A stretch of DNA of 64,000 bases from Bacillus alkalicellulosilyticus (lineage in GTDB: Bacteria > Bacillota > Bacilli > Bacillales > Bacillaceae_F): positions 698,001-762,000 of the forward strand of contig NZ_KV917381.1 in assembly GCF_002019795.1 (NCBI RefSeq), given 5' to 3'. The notes under the pieces were generated by a model. The model had not been told where the DNA came from. It searched no databases and saw nothing but the letters and a program-made list of their open reading frames with translations. This document shows, piece by piece, positions 15,952 through 25,337 of the stretch. Made by a program: the position numbers and the translations under genes. How positions within the stretch are numbered: the stretch's first letter is position 1; each line of letters opens with the position of its first letter.

Positions 15952-16767
15952 ATGGCTGTTATCACAAAAATTTCAGTCCAAAAGAAAAATAAAGAACGGT
16001 ACTCCATCTTTATCGATAAGGGGAACGGAGAAGAGTACGGTTTTAGTGTGGATGAAGGAGTATTAATAACATTTGGTTTACGAAAAGGAATCGAAATTGA
16101 TGAGGAAAAAATAAAATCAGTCCTATATGAAGACCAAATAAAAAAAGCATATAACCAAGCGATTGTGTTCTTATCTTACCGGTTGCGGTCATTGAAAGAA
16201 GTTGACCTTTATCTAGCGACGAAAGAGCATGAGCGTAATATTATTAACGAAGTAGGTGCAAGGCTTATAGCACATGGATATATTAATGATCTTGAATTTG
16301 CCAATGCCTTTGTTCGAACACGAATCTGTACAAGTGATAAAGGTCCACTTCTTATAGAAAGAGAGTTAAAAGAAAAAGGTGTCTCTGCTCACTACATAGA
16401 AACTGCTCTCCAACAATATACGTATGATCTCCAGACAGAAAAGGTAAAGACCTTACTTGAAAAACAACAAAAAAAATATATAAAAGATTCATTTCAAATC
16501 AGGAAACAAAAGTTGAATGCATTTATCGCAAGTAAAGGCTTTTCGTTTGATTGTCTCGAATTTGTTAGGCAACAAAAAGAAACCGATGTAGATGAACAAC
16601 AAGAAGAAGAAGCGTTTCTTTACCAATTTGAAAAAGCTAAAAGGAAGTTTCAGCGATATGAAGGTAGAGAATATAACGATAAAATGAAGCAATGGCTTTA
16701 TCGAAAGGGATTTCCAATTTCAAAAATTAACAACTACTTAAATAATGATAATGGATTACAACAGTAG
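15952..16767 (+). CDS. recX: Recombination regulator RecX
   Basis: A 271-residue alpha-helical protein starting MAVITKISVQKKNKERYSIF. Three-helix repeat hallmarks are visible: YNQAIVFLSYRLRSLKEVDLYL (about 64-85), LIAHGYINDLEFANAFVRTR (about 105-124) and a later LYRKGFPISKINNYL. RecX binds RecA filaments and modulates their activity. The ATG is preceded by AAGGTGGGG. The upstream region was replaced by the right end of the tnpB element, so its promoter may be disturbed. Length is normal for Bacillus RecX. Confidence 0.9.
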   Translation: MAVITKISVQKKNKERYSIFIDKGNGEEYGFSVDEGVLITFGLRKGIEIDEEKIKSVLYEDQIKKAYNQAIVFLSYRLRSLKEVDLYLATKEHERNIINEVGARLIAHGYINDLEFANAFVRTRICTSDKGPLLIERELKEKGVSAHYIETALQQYTYDLQTEKVKTLLEKQQKKYIKDSFQIRKQKLNAFIASKGFSFDCLEFVRQQKETDVDEQQEEEAFLYQFEKAKRKFQRYEGREYNDKMKQWLYRKGFPISKINNYLNNDNGLQQ

Positions 16768-16823
16768 AATTTGCAAAGTAGGAAAAGATAAAAAGAGCTC
16801 TTATAAAATGGAGGATCTATTGT

Positions 16824-18491
16824 ATGAATATTATTATTGCGTTAACTCCAATCATTTCAGTGATGTTATTTCTTGTTATCCTGCGGCTTCCCGCCATTAA
16901 GGCAATGCCAATAAGCTTACTGGCGACGGCAATATTAGCTTTAACCTATTGGAAAGTTCCCTTTATCCAAGTGGTAGCAGCAACAGCCGAAGGAGTGCTC
17001 ATAGGTGTTTCGATTTTATATATCATCTTTGGTGCGATCCTTTTACTGAATACGTTACAAATAAGTGGTGCGATTGATACGATTCGGACAAACTTTATGG
17101 GCATCAGTTCAGATCGGCGCGTTCAGCTTTTATTAATTGCTTGGTTATTTGGCGCATTTATAGAGGGTGCTGCAGGCTTTGGTACACCTGCGGCCATTGC
17201 TGCTCCGTTATTAGTGGCCCTTGGATTTCCACCGATGGCAGCTGTTGTGTTAGCATTAGTTGCCGATAGCAGTCCTGTCTCATTTGGAGCAGTTGGAACA
17301 CCAATTAATGTAGGCGTTGCTCAAGGACTTCAAGAAGGGGCAACGATAGCTCCTATTGTTTCAAATTATATGAGTGAAGCAGAATTTCCGGCTTTTATCA
17401 AAACGGTCGGAGCTCAAGTCATGATGATTGATATTTTTGTGGGGACATTGATGCCCCTTTTACTCGTGATGTTGATGACTCGCTTCTTTGGTGAAAACCG
17501 TTCGTGGAAAGAAGGATTACAAGTATGGAAGTTTGCTCTTTTTGCGGGCTTTGCTTTTACGATTCCAGCATTTCTTGTAGCACTCTTTTTAGGACCAGAA
17601 TTCCCGTCAATTTTTGGTGGGCTGTTTGGGTTAGTCATTGTCATTATTATAATAAAAAAGGGCTGGCTACAACCGAAAACGAGTTGGGACTTTCCAAAAA
17701 GAGAACGCTGGTTGCCTGAATGGATTGGAAAATTGGTTCCATCAGAAGATACTCCGAAAAAGCGTAAACTGTCAGTAGGTGTAGCTTGGATACCTTATAT
17801 TTTAGTTGGTGTATTTTTAGTACTTACAAGACTAGATGTGCTTCCAATTAAAGCATGGTTACGTTCAATGAAAATATCATGGACGAATATTTTTGGTACC
17901 GAGATAAGTACAAGTCTTGAGCCATTATACTTACCGGGTACGATTTTTGTCATTGTATCTTTGCTTACAATTATCATTCATCAAATGAAGGTTCAAAAAT
18001 ATATGCATGCGCTTAGAAGCTCAAGTTTAGCGTTAGCAGGAACTGCGGTTACATTATTTACAGCGGTGCCAATGGTTCGAATTTTTATTAACTCTGGTGT
18101 AAATGCAAGTGGATTTGAAAGTATGCCAATGGAATTAGCGAAAGGGGCAGCTGAAGTTTTTGGTGGCTCTTGGCCACTTGTTGCTCCGTTTATTGGTGCG
18201 CTTGGGTCTTTTATCTCAGGAAGTGCGACCTTTAGCAATATGATGTTTTCGCTTTTCCAATTTAGTGTCGCTGACCAGTCAGGCCTTGACCCAACATTAG
18301 TGATTGCATTACAGGTGCTTGGCTCAAATGGAGGAAACATGATTTGTGTCTTAAACGTGGTAGCTGCAGCGTCTGTCGTTGGGTTATTAGGAAAAGAAGG
18401 AGCAATTATTAGGGTCACGCTTCTTCCAATGCTCTATTATGTTATATTTTCTGGCGTCATTGGACTGATATTCGCCTATGTGTTTTTGTAA
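16824..18491 (+). CDS. lctP: L-lactate permease family transporter
   Basis: A 555-residue membrane protein with about 12-14 hydrophobic segments, of the LctP/LldP lactate permease family (lactate or glycolate with protons or sodium). Signature stretches are [20 protein letters not shown] (about 112-131), [15 protein letters not shown] (about 148-162) and [14 protein letters not shown] (about 470-483). Length is usual. The ATG follows AATGGAGG. It lies between recX and yfhH, where B. subtilis has no such gene, so it is an insertion into the conserved block. Confidence 0.92.
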   Translation: MNIIIALTPIISVMLFLVILRLPAIKAMPISLLATAILALTYWKVPFIQVVAATAEGVLIGVSILYIIFGAILLLNTLQISGAIDTIRTNFMGISSDRRVQLLLIAWLFGAFIEGAAGFGTPAAIAAPLLVALGFPPMAAVVLALVADSSPVSFGAVGTPINVGVAQGLQEGATIAPIVSNYMSEAEFPAFIKTVGAQVMMIDIFVGTLMPLLLVMLMTRFFGENRSWKEGLQVWKFALFAGFAFTIPAFLVALFLGPEFPSIFGGLFGLVIVIIIIKKGWLQPKTSWDFPKRERWLPEWIGKLVPSEDTPKKRKLSVGVAWIPYILVGVFLVLTRLDVLPIKAWLRSMKISWTNIFGTEISTSLEPLYLPGTIFVIVSLLTIIIHQMKVQKYMHALRSSSLALAGTAVTLFTAVPMVRIFINSGVNASGFESMPMELAKGAAEVFGGSWPLVAPFIGALGSFISGSATFSNMMFSLFQFSVADQSGLDPTLVIALQVLGSNGGNMICVLNVVAAASVVGLLGKEGAIIRVTLLPMLYYVIFSGVIGLIFAYVFL

Positions 18492-18508
18492 AAAGGGGAG
18501 AGAAAAAG

Positions 18509-18814
18509 ATGGAAAAACGATATAGTGAGATGAGTGAATTCGAATTACAGCAAGAAATTAGGCAATTAAATGAAAAAGCCAAAAAAGCGGAACAAATGGG
18601 AATGGCCTCTGAATTTGCGGTTTACGAAAGAAAAGTAATTATGGCAAAAGCGTACTTAATGGACCCGAGCCAAGTGATTGCGGGGACGACCTATTCTTTT
18701 GTTGATGAACAATCTACTTTTACTGTTGAATATATGAATGGTCGTTTCGCATGGGGATACCGGAATGGAAGCAAAGAAATCGAAGGAATTCCAATATCTC
18801 TTTTAAAAATATAA
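18509..18814 (+). CDS. yfhH: YfhH-family protein (DUF1811)
   Basis: A 101-residue protein. An N-terminal helical part (MSEFELQQEIRQLNEKAKKAEQ) is followed by a small beta domain (SQVIAGTTYSFVDEQSTFTVE...RNGSKEIEGIPISLL). This is the YfhH/DUF1811 arrangement, and the gene follows recX in B. subtilis too. It starts 17 bp after lctP with AAAGGGGAG. Function unknown. Confidence 0.85.
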   Translation: MEKRYSEMSEFELQQEIRQLNEKAKKAEQMGMASEFAVYERKVIMAKAYLMDPSQVIAGTTYSFVDEQSTFTVEYMNGRFAWGYRNGSKEIEGIPISLLKI

Positions 18815-18821
18815 AAAAAAC

Positions 18822-18849
18822 CCTACTGTGAGTATAGTCTCACAGTAGG
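18822..18849. terminator. Bidirectional intrinsic terminator
   Basis: A perfect 11-bp stem (CCTACTGTGAG/CTCACAGTAGG) lies between convergent yfhH and the YpzG-like gene. Eight A on its left give a T-run on the minus strand. Confidence 0.8.
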
Positions 18850-18865
18850 ATAAGCAGAAGATGTA

Positions 18866-19015
18866 TTACCCTTTTCTTTTATGAATCAAGGTAATATAGT
18901 TGTGAAGAGTAACCTCGGTTTCACCATTTACTTGATGTGCTGCATGTTTTGGATTTGCTCGTGGAGATTGAAAAGGGTCATTCATCACTGTATTTTTCCT
19001 TTTTGCTTTACTCAT
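18866..19015 (-). CDS. YpzG-like small protein
   Basis: A 49-residue protein with the conserved core DPFQSPRANPKHAAHQVNGE seen in YpzG-family small proteins of Bacillus. The ATG follows GGAGGTGCTTTCG. Rich in polar residues, without a membrane segment. It sits 40 bp after sspK on the same strand, so it may be co-expressed in the forespore. Function unknown. Confidence 0.7.
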   Translation of the reverse strand: MSKAKRKNTVMNDPFQSPRANPKHAAHQVNGETEVTLHNYITLIHKRKG

Positions 19016-19055
19016 CGAAAGCACCTCCTGAATTTGTCCAAACTACAGTATGCTG

Positions 19056-19208
19056 CTATTTTCTTTTTTCTGTAGAGTCTTGCATCCGTTCTTGTGGATG
19101 GTCACGAGTTGTACCATCTGGACGCTTTGAAGCATACTTCGCCTTAGCAAATGGTTCGCCGTCAAATGAAATCCGATTAGGAAAGCCTTTTTCTTTGTTA
19201 CGTACCAT
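19056..19208 (-). CDS. sspK: Small acid-soluble spore protein K
   Basis: A 50-residue protein starting [20 protein letters not shown], with [20 protein letters not shown] after it. It matches SspK, a minor SASP made in the forespore. B. subtilis has sspK at the same position between yfhH and yfhJ. AAAGGAGGG precedes the ATG. Expression from a sigma-G promoter is known for the family; none was assigned here. Confidence 0.92.
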   Translation of the reverse strand: MVRNKEKGFPNRISFDGEPFAKAKYASKRPDGTTRDHPQERMQDSTEKRK

Positions 19209-19303
19209 GAAGTAACCCTCCTTTCTAATCGGTTCATCCTTTAGTATTTGATGAAAAATCAACTCTTATAGATGAAAATAATTGTTAGGAGTGGGAAAAT
19301 AAA

Positions 19304-19570
19304 ATGAATGAACGCTTTGAAAAGTTAGCTAACCAACTACTCGAAAAAAATGAAAATCTTTCATACGGTCAAGCAAGAGCGTGGGTAGAAAGCTTGTGGG
19401 AAGACTTTGAGGCAACCTACGCCAAAGCGGGAAGAGAATATAAAGGTCAAGAAATGACTGAAAAGGTTGTTTTACATTATATTGAACAATACGGTGATAA
19501 ACTTCATCAATTTGAAATAAAAAATAAAAAATTCGCCCATCTGCAAAAGGACGACCATCTAAAGCATTAA
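19304..19570 (+). CDS. yfhJ: YfhJ-family protein (WVELL motif)
   Basis: An 88-residue protein with LSYGQARAWVESLWEDFEAT (about 18-37), the region that gives the WVELL-motif family its name, then YIEQYGDKLHQF. Synteny with sspK and yfhP matches B. subtilis yfhJ. No membrane segment; function unknown. The ATG follows TTAGGAGTGGG. Confidence 0.82.
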   Translation: MNERFEKLANQLLEKNENLSYGQARAWVESLWEDFEATYAKAGREYKGQEMTEKVVLHYIEQYGDKLHQFEIKNKKFAHLQKDDHLKH

Positions 19571-19611
19571 ATTGAAAGGAAAGCCGTGTAGAACAGTAGG
19601 TTATTCAAGGA

Positions 19612-19697
19612 TGAGCAAGGGCTTCGCACACTGCTCGGTTTCTACAAGAAAAGCACTTGTAGAAACCTTAACACCAGGCAGTGGCTTCACACCTTGT
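19612..19697. repeat. Nested-hairpin repeat, copy B
   Basis: Degenerate outer arms with GGCTTCGCACACTGCT and AGGCAGTGGCTTCAC surround a perfect 12-bp inner hairpin (GGTTTCTACAAG/CTTGTAGAAACC). A further short stem at 19703-19724 (GCGAC/GTCGT) probably terminates yfhP. Confidence 0.65.
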
Positions 19698-19724
19698 AAT
19701 CAATAAAAGACGACGGTGTCGCTT

Positions 19725-20711
19725 TTATTCTTGTACCGCGAGTTGGAGCTTTCTTTGAAGTTTGTCTTCACTAAAGACCCATCCGGTATAAGAGCTAATC
19801 ACTTTTAAATTACGGTCAAGCTGCACAATCGCAACAAAAGGATAATGTCCTTTACTGCGATAGCGTAAATCAATAAAGCGAACTTCCATGACTCCATCTT
19901 CTTTTTCTTCTTTTTCCCAACGGTAAGCTGGGGAAAAAGACAAAAAGGCGTGGAGGTTTTTATCTTCTCGGGCCGCATTGATCACAGGCTCGCTTGGAAT
20001 TGGAACAAAAGGATACGTTTCAAAAAAGTGTATCTCGTGATTTCGTGATTGCGCAACATGCATTTTTTCCGGTGTCCGAATGACAAGATGCCATTGACTC
20101 CACTTAATTGTAGGCGACACAAAAACATGTGTTGCATCTGGTATAATGGATTTAGCATGTGAAACGACCTTTTGTTTCGCGCCGATTCTCCAGAGATAAT
20201 ACACGATATTTACGGCATACAGAATGAAAAATGTCATTCCTGGATTTGCACCAGCCCCCCAAGCGAAAATCGCAACTGTATGCGAAAGAAAGATAAAGGG
20301 GTCAAAAATATAAATAATACCAAGTGCGACCCAGCGATTTGAAATGGGTCGAAGTGCTTGTGTTCCATAAGCATTAAAAATATCAACAAACACATGTAAA
20401 AAGACAGCTAGAAAAGTCCAAAGCCATAAGTGCAAATAATTAATTTCTGGATTTACCATTGCAATTCCACCAACAATAATAAAAGGCCAAATTACGATTG
20501 CTGGAAGAGAATGAGTAATTCCTCGATGGTTTCTTATATATGTTGCATTATTTTTTAATTTTAATACTGTGTCAAAATCAGGAGCCTGAGAACCGACAAT
20601 CGTAGCAAGCATTACAGCTGAAGTCATTGCTGGGTCATTTGCAATAATGGGATCAAGGGTAGCAAGTCCGCCTAGGGTAATTCCCATGACTACATGTGTG
20701 GCAGTATCCAT
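19725..20711 (-). CDS. yfhP: YfhP-type membrane-bound metal-dependent hydrolase
   Basis: A 328-residue protein starting MDTATHVVMGITLGGLA with a good ribosome binding site. The putative metal ligands are visible as DTATH near the N terminus, SQAPDFD (about 42-48), NHRGITHSLPA (about 60-70) and LHVFVDIFNAYG (about 107-118). They belong to the YdjM/LexA-binding membrane hydrolase group, and several membrane helices follow. B. subtilis YfhP is a repressor-like regulator of the yfh region in some reports; catalysis is unproven. It is divergent from the gene at 20822. Confidence 0.85.
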   Translation of the reverse strand: MDTATHVVMGITLGGLATLDPIIANDPAMTSAVMLATIVGSQAPDFDTVLKLKNNATYIRNHRGITHSLPAIVIWPFIIVGGIAMVNPEINYLHLWLWTFLAVFLHVFVDIFNAYGTQALRPISNRWVALGIIYIFDPFIFLSHTVAIFAWGAGANPGMTFFILYAVNIVYYLWRIGAKQKVVSHAKSIIPDATHVFVSPTIKWSQWHLVIRTPEKMHVAQSRNHEIHFFETYPFVPIPSEPVINAAREDKNLHAFLSFSPAYRWEKEEKEDGVMEVRFIDLRYRSKGHYPFVAIVQLDRNLKVISSYTGWVFSEDKLQRKLQLAVQE

Positions 20712-20821
20712 TGTTTGTTTCCTCCTTAAGCGGGTCTTCAATAGTTTGTACCTTATTCTTTTTTTACCATACTTTAGTTATACCCGATTTTTTCATATAT
20801 CAAAAGAGAGAAGGAAAAAAA

Positions 20822-21130
20822 GTGACTGATTCTTTACAAATTTTCATGGAGTATAAAATTAAACAAGAAAATCTTAAGGAATATGAGCAAGCGATGGAAG
20901 ACATTTTAGCGATTTTACCTGAATATGAGGCAACTAACATTCAGTGGTTTGTTGCGTCAGACCAACCGTTTTTATACGTTGAAATGTTCGAGCTTCCAAC
21001 AAAAGCTCATTATCATGTTTTAAAAAAGCTAAGAAGAAGCACCGACCATGCCGTTTTTTCAAAAATTGTCCCTTTCATTGAAGGTGGAACTGAGAAAATT
21101 CATTGTTGGGCCTTTCATGCTAAAGCATAA
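20822..21130 (+). CDS. Hypothetical protein, possible ABM-like fold
   Basis: A 102-residue soluble protein beginning at a GTG 7 bp after AGAAGGA. The order of strand and helix (LQIFMEYKIKQENLKEYEQAMED..., IQWFVASDQPFLYVEMFELP..., EGGTEKIHCWAFHAK) suggests a small ferredoxin-like alpha/beta barrel, as in antibiotic-monooxygenase-like proteins. No catalytic residues can be named. It ends 19 bp before mutY and is likely co-transcribed with it. Confidence 0.55.
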   Translation: MTDSLQIFMEYKIKQENLKEYEQAMEDILAILPEYEATNIQWFVASDQPFLYVEMFELPTKAHYHVLKKLRRSTDHAVFSKIVPFIEGGTEKIHCWAFHAKA

Positions 21131-21149
21131 TTGAAAGTGGAGGTAACAA

Positions 21150-22235
21150 GTGACAACTGAAATCTTAAAGCAATTTGACAACGAGACATTTCGAAATAAC
21201 CTCATTGAATGGTATGAAGGGGAGCAACGAGACCTTCCATGGCGAATCAACCAAGACCCTTACCGAATCTGGGTGTCTGAAATTATGCTCCAGCAAACAA
21301 GGGTCGAAACCGTCATTCCATACTACTTAAACTTCATGAAGCAATTTCCGACGCTAGAAGATCTCGCTTATGCAGAAGAGGAAAAAATTTTAAAAGCGTG
21401 GGAAGGACTAGGGTATTATTCACGCGTTCGTAATCTACAAACGGCGGTTCGAGAAGTAGCAGAGAATTACGGGGGTATCGTACCGGATACGAAAGAAGAA
21501 ATATCAAAGCTAAAAGGCGTTGGACCATATACCACTGGAGCGATTTTAAGCATTGCTTATAATAAACCGGAACCAGCCGTCGACGGTAACGTGATGCGTG
21601 TTCTATCTAGAGTACTTTTAATTGAAGAAGATATCGCGAAAACAAAAACACGCAAATTATTTGAAGATGTAACCTATGAACTGATATCTAAAGAAAAGCC
21701 CTCTGAATTCAATCAAGGCATCATGGAACTTGGAGCGTTAATTTGTACACCGAAATCTCCTGGCTGCTTGTTATGCCCAGTCCGAGAACATTGCAGAGCA
21801 TATGAAAAAGGGGTACAAAAAGAGCTTCCAATCAAGGCGAAGAAAAAGAAAGCAACAAAAAAAGAGATGGCAGCAGCGGTCATTCAAACCAACGACGGCC
21901 AAGTCGTCATTCATCGACGTGGTGAAAAAGGGTTACTTGCAAAGCTGTGGGAGTTCCCTAACCATGAAACCATGGATGTGAACAAGCAAAAGCAAGAACT
22001 AGAAGCTTTTTTACGTGATGAATATGAAATGGATGTTGTTCTTACAGAAAAAGTGCAAAACGTAGAGCACACCTTTTCTCACTTAATCTGGAATATTACT
22101 GTTTATAAAGCAGAGTTGAAAAGCGGATTGCCAAAAAGAGACGACATCGCGTTAGTCGACCGAAACTCTGTAGAAAGCTATCCGTTCCCGGTATCTCATC
22201 AAAAAATCATTGAGCATAATTTACTGAGGGGGTAA
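21150..22235 (+). CDS. mutY: A/G-specific adenine glycosylase MutY
   Basis: A 361-residue DNA glycosylase removing adenine mispaired with 8-oxoguanine. The catalytic Glu lies in [13 protein letters not shown] (about 37-49), the helix-hairpin-helix in [14 protein letters not shown] (about 114-127) and the catalytic Asp in [13 protein letters not shown] (about 135-147). The 4Fe-4S cysteines are spaced C-x6-C-x2-C-x5-C ([17 protein letters not shown], about 196-212). The C-terminal NUDIX-like domain is complete. GTG start with GGAGGTAAC upstream. B. subtilis yfhQ is the orthologue by position. Confidence 0.95.
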   Translation: MTTEILKQFDNETFRNNLIEWYEGEQRDLPWRINQDPYRIWVSEIMLQQTRVETVIPYYLNFMKQFPTLEDLAYAEEEKILKAWEGLGYYSRVRNLQTAVREVAENYGGIVPDTKEEISKLKGVGPYTTGAILSIAYNKPEPAVDGNVMRVLSRVLLIEEDIAKTKTRKLFEDVTYELISKEKPSEFNQGIMELGALICTPKSPGCLLCPVREHCRAYEKGVQKELPIKAKKKKATKKEMAAAVIQTNDGQVVIHRRGEKGLLAKLWEFPNHETMDVNKQKQELEAFLRDEYEMDVVLTEKVQNVEHTFSHLIWNITVYKAELKSGLPKRDDIALVDRNSVESYPFPVSHQKIIEHNLLRG

Positions 22236-22239
22236 TCCC

Positions 22240-22998
22240 GTGGAGTTAGGTTTACAAGGAAAAGTAGTCATCATTACAGGTGGCTCAAAAGGAATCGGTA
22301 AAGGCATCGCCCAGGCTTTTCTAGAAGAAGGCGCACAGGTTGGAATCATTGCACGCTCTCTTGAAGGACTCGAGCAAGCCAAAAAAGAGCTAGGGGAAGT
22401 AGCTCTTTTTAACGGAGACCTTAGTGTAAATGATGAGCGAGAAAGAGTTATGAATGATGTTCTGTCCCACTTTGGTACAGTCGATATTCTTATCAATAAT
22501 GCAGGGGGAAGCAATGGCACAACCGTCGCAGAAACGGACATTGCTTTATTTGAAGAAGCGATGCAATTGAATTATTTCTCAGCAGTGCACATGAGTCAGT
22601 TGGTCCTTCCGATTATGAAGAAAAAACAAAGTGGCACGATCATTAACATCTCATCGATATTCGGAAGAGAATCAGGTGGGAAGCCAACATACAACAATGC
22701 AAAAGCAGCAATGATAAGTTTTACAAAAGCATTAGCTGATGAAGTGATCAAGGACGGGATTCGCGTCAATGGTGTTGCGCCAGGCAGTATCTTGCATCCA
22801 ACAGGCAACTGGCAAAGACGATTAGACGAGAACCCGGAAAAAATTAATTCGTTTGTTGATTCTGAAATCCCAGCAGGGCGCTTTGGTACCGTCGAAGAAA
22901 TAGCGAATGTTGTGCTGTTTTTAGCTAGTGAAAAAGCGTCATGGATTGTTGGCGCCACACTAAATGTGGATGGTGGACAATCAAAAGCAAACTTTTAA
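22240..22998 (+). CDS. SDR-family oxidoreductase
   Basis: A 252-residue short-chain dehydrogenase. TGGSKGIGKG (about 12-21) is the nucleotide loop, INNAGG (about 85-90) is the second motif, and the catalytic Ser and YNNAK (about 153-157) are present; the C terminus has NVDGGQS. It resembles 3-oxoacyl-ACP reductase-like SDRs. The substrate is unknown. It starts 4 bp after mutY, at GTG with GAGGGGG, so the two genes are co-transcribed. It is distinct from fabL at 39204. Confidence 0.85.
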   Translation: MELGLQGKVVIITGGSKGIGKGIAQAFLEEGAQVGIIARSLEGLEQAKKELGEVALFNGDLSVNDERERVMNDVLSHFGTVDILINNAGGSNGTTVAETDIALFEEAMQLNYFSAVHMSQLVLPIMKKKQSGTIINISSIFGRESGGKPTYNNAKAAMISFTKALADEVIKDGIRVNGVAPGSILHPTGNWQRRLDENPEKINSFVDSEIPAGRFGTVEEIANVVLFLASEKASWIVGATLNVDGGQSKANF

Positions 22999-23013
22999 AA
23001 GTGGTGTGGGTTC

Positions 23014-23198
23014 GTTGCGGACATACAGTCCCTTATTTCTTAAAAAATAGCCACTTTGCACAGCTAACGGACATACGATTCGCTATTTGCTTAAAGTAAG
23101 CGTGTTTGACCCTGTTTTACTGAAAATAGAGTCTCTGGTGTCCGTTAGAAATCAAAAAAGGCCAATTATAAGGAAATAGCGGAACCACGGTCCGATAG
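23014..23198. repeat. Four-box CGGAC/TCCG element, copy 1
   Basis: Two direct boxes (CGGACATAC at 23018 and 23068, followed by a CCTTATTT or CGCTATTT block) and two inverted boxes (TCCG at 23141 and 23191) are spaced 50, 73 and 50 bp. A second element at 35314 has exactly the same spacing. The 216 bases between the SDR gene and the chromate pair hold nothing else. Confidence 0.75.
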
Positions 23199-23214
23199 AG
23201 AAGGTGGGGAGAAA

Positions 23215-23766
23215 ATGAAGCAATGGCAAATTTTTTTGGCATTCTTCCGAGTTGGAATATTTGGGTATGGTGGCGGTCCCGCCTCAATTCCACTAATTCA
23301 AAAAGAAGTCGTCGAAAAATATAGTTGGATGAACGAAGATGAATTCGCAGATATATTAGCAATAGGAAACACATTACCTGGTCCGATTGCTACAAAAATG
23401 GCAGGGTATATTGGCTACAGAGTCGGTGGCTATCTAGGAATGTTTAATGCATTAGCAGCATCTGTAGTTCCAACCATTGTATTAATGATTGTCTTTTTAA
23501 CATCGCTCTCTGCTTATAAAGACCAAGCGTGGGTTCAAGGAATGACGCAAGCTGTTATTCCTGTAGTAGGAGTCATGATGGCAGTATTAACGTGGCAGTT
23601 TTTTGCAAAATCCAAAGCGGGAATCGGTTGGAAATGGAGTTTGCTTCTTATCGGAATCAGCGTTGTCCTATTAGGCTTTCTTACGTTACATCCAGGATTT
23701 TTAATCGGGGCACTCCTCCTATTTGCGATTGTAAAAAGGGATAAAAAGGAGGCGGCAGAAGGATGA
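23215..23766 (+). CDS. Chromate transporter, first half-size subunit
   Basis: A 183-residue membrane protein of the short-chain CHR family, beginning MKQWQIFLAFFRVGIFGYGG. It has GGGPASIPLIQKEVV (about 19-33), the family signature for the first half, and GNTLPGPIATKMAGYIGY (about 53-70). It has about six helices. Short-chain CHR proteins act as heteromeric pairs; some export chromate, others transport other anions. It overlaps the next gene by ATGA. Similar to the B. subtilis YwrA/YwrB pair. Confidence 0.88.
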   Translation: MKQWQIFLAFFRVGIFGYGGGPASIPLIQKEVVEKYSWMNEDEFADILAIGNTLPGPIATKMAGYIGYRVGGYLGMFNALAASVVPTIVLMIVFLTSLSAYKDQAWVQGMTQAVIPVVGVMMAVLTWQFFAKSKAGIGWKWSLLLIGISVVLLGFLTLHPGFLIGALLLFAIVKRDKKEAAEG

Positions 23767-24296
23767 TATACATAGAAATTTTTCTCGCCTTCTTTCTACC
23801 AGGAATTCTTGGATACGGTGGCGGACCAGCGTCAATTCCACTAATAGAGCATGAAGTCGTTCACCGCTATGGCTGGATGTCAGTCGATGAATTCGGCGAG
23901 GCGCTTGCGTTAGGAAATGCCTTACCAGGACCGATTGCCACAAAGATGGCAGGGTATGTTGGATTTGAACAAGCTGGGATTTTAGGAGCATCTGTTGGTG
24001 TTTTTGCGACAGTGGCACCATCATTAGTCTTAATGATCGCCTTACTTAGCTTACTTTATAAATTCCGAGAATCCCCAAAAGTAAAGCGAATGACGAATGT
24101 TGTTCGCCCAACGATTGCGGTTTTACTTGGTCTATTAGCCTATCGCTTTTTTGGGTCATCGATTGAATTATCAGGCTGGCTTCAAACAACGGCGATTGTT
24201 GCGATCAGTTTTTTACTTCTTGAAAAATGGAAGGTCCATCCTGCGTTTGTGATAGCAGGCGCCCTCTTATATGGTGCGTTTTTCTTGGGGAGATAA
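23763..24296 (+). CDS. Chromate transporter, second half-size subunit
   Basis: A 177-residue paralogue of the preceding protein. GYGGGPASIPLIEHEVV (about 18-34) and GNALPGPIATKMAGYVG (about 53-69) are conserved, and both proteins start with the same IFLAFF-type helix. The ATGA overlap with the upstream stop indicates translational coupling. The pair probably forms one transporter with antiparallel halves. A terminator follows at 24319. Confidence 0.88.
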   Translation: MIYIEIFLAFFLPGILGYGGGPASIPLIEHEVVHRYGWMSVDEFGEALALGNALPGPIATKMAGYVGFEQAGILGASVGVFATVAPSLVLMIALLSLLYKFRESPKVKRMTNVVRPTIAVLLGLLAYRFFGSSIELSGWLQTTAIVAISFLLLEKWKVHPAFVIAGALLYGAFFLGR

Positions 24297-24318
24297 GCAA
24301 TTATAATAAATGTATTGA

Positions 24319-24348
24319 GAGTAATCGAACTAGTGATTACTCTTTTTT
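24319..24348 (+). terminator. Terminator of the chromate pair
   Basis: An 8-bp perfect stem (GAGTAATC/GATTACTC) is followed by TTTTTT, 23 bp after the stop codon. Confidence 0.85.
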
Positions 24349-24455
24349 AGTTTTAGATATTTTTCTTGAAAAGTATAAAATAATCAAAATCTTCTCTTGA
24401 ACCTCTAGTTACAGTAGGTTTTATAATGAAATTATACTTTTTAGGAGGGGATGTT

Positions 24456-25226
24456 GTGGGTCAAAATGATACGTATTCAATAGGTGAGTTTTCACAAAAG
24501 ACAGGAGTATCCATTCGTACATTACATTACTATAACGATATTGGGTTGTTGAATCCTGAGAAAAATCCATCATCGGGGCACCGGATGTATAGATATGATG
24601 ACATCGTAACGTTTCACAAAATTTTAAGCTTAAAGCAACTAGGATACAGCCTAGAAAAAATTTCAAACCTACTCGATGAAACAAGTTTTACAGTCGAGTT
24701 AAATGAATCGTTAGCGCTTCAGCTTCAGTCGTTAGAAAAGGAAAAAGCAAAAATAGAACAACTGGTGAAAAATATCCGGAGAGTTCAAAACCTACTAGAA
24801 CAAGAAGGAGAGGTAGACAGTCGTCTGTTGTTCAGTCTCATACACGCGATGGAAGGAGAACGCGAACAAAAGCAATGGATGAAGCAAAATAACTTTTCCG
24901 AAGTACTAGAGGAACTGTCACAAAAATCCGAAGAAGAACAATTTAGCTTGGACCAGTCGTTTGTGCAACTAGCCAATGAAGTGAAACAATTGTACGGAAC
25001 TCCAATTAATCATCCCAGCGTACAAGACATGGTCAGTAGATACATGCAGTCCATTTTCACGTATCTAGGTGACGACCTGATGGAAAAGCTAGCAGATGTT
25101 AATATAGAAGAAATCGACGTGAAAGACTTAGAAAACATGGTTAATACGCCATTCACCAAAGAAGAACAAACATGGCTCAATGAAGCGATGGAACATCATA
25201 TGAAACAAAGTGAAATCGAAAAATGA
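24456..25226 (+). CDS. MerR-family regulator with TipAS-like C-terminal domain
   Basis: A 256-residue regulator read from the GTG after AGGAGGGGATGTT. The N-terminal winged helix is clear: YSIGEFSQKTGVSIRTLHYY (about 6-25), then GHRMYRYDDIVTFHKILSL. A coiled-coil dimerisation helix follows (about 85-115). The acidic C-terminal region (about 150-256) looks like the drug-binding TipAS fold of TipA, Mta and SkgA. It probably activates a promoter in response to a small hydrophobic ligand. The target is unknown; a divergent or downstream efflux gene is absent. Confidence 0.82.
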   Translation: MGQNDTYSIGEFSQKTGVSIRTLHYYNDIGLLNPEKNPSSGHRMYRYDDIVTFHKILSLKQLGYSLEKISNLLDETSFTVELNESLALQLQSLEKEKAKIEQLVKNIRRVQNLLEQEGEVDSRLLFSLIHAMEGEREQKQWMKQNNFSEVLEELSQKSEEEQFSLDQSFVQLANEVKQLYGTPINHPSVQDMVSRYMQSIFTYLGDDLMEKLADVNIEEIDVKDLENMVNTPFTKEEQTWLNEAMEHHMKQSEIEK

Positions 25227-25253
25227 AATAGGTGAGACAAAAGGTAAAAAAAC

Positions 25254-25295
25254 GATGGCACTGAAAAAGTTAGGTTTAACTTTTTCAGTGCCATC
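25254..25295. terminator. Bidirectional terminator inside a larger inverted repeat
   Basis: GATGGCACTGAAAAAGTTA pairs perfectly with TAACTTTTTCAGTGCCATC between convergent genes. It is nested in a second inverted repeat (GACAAAAGGT at 25236 and ACCTTTTGTC ending 25314). It is the best copy of the recurring GGCACTGAAAAA terminator family. Confidence 0.85.
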
Positions 25296-25337
25296 AATAA
25301 AACAACCTTTTGTCTGCGCCTCTTCTGCATTCCTCTT

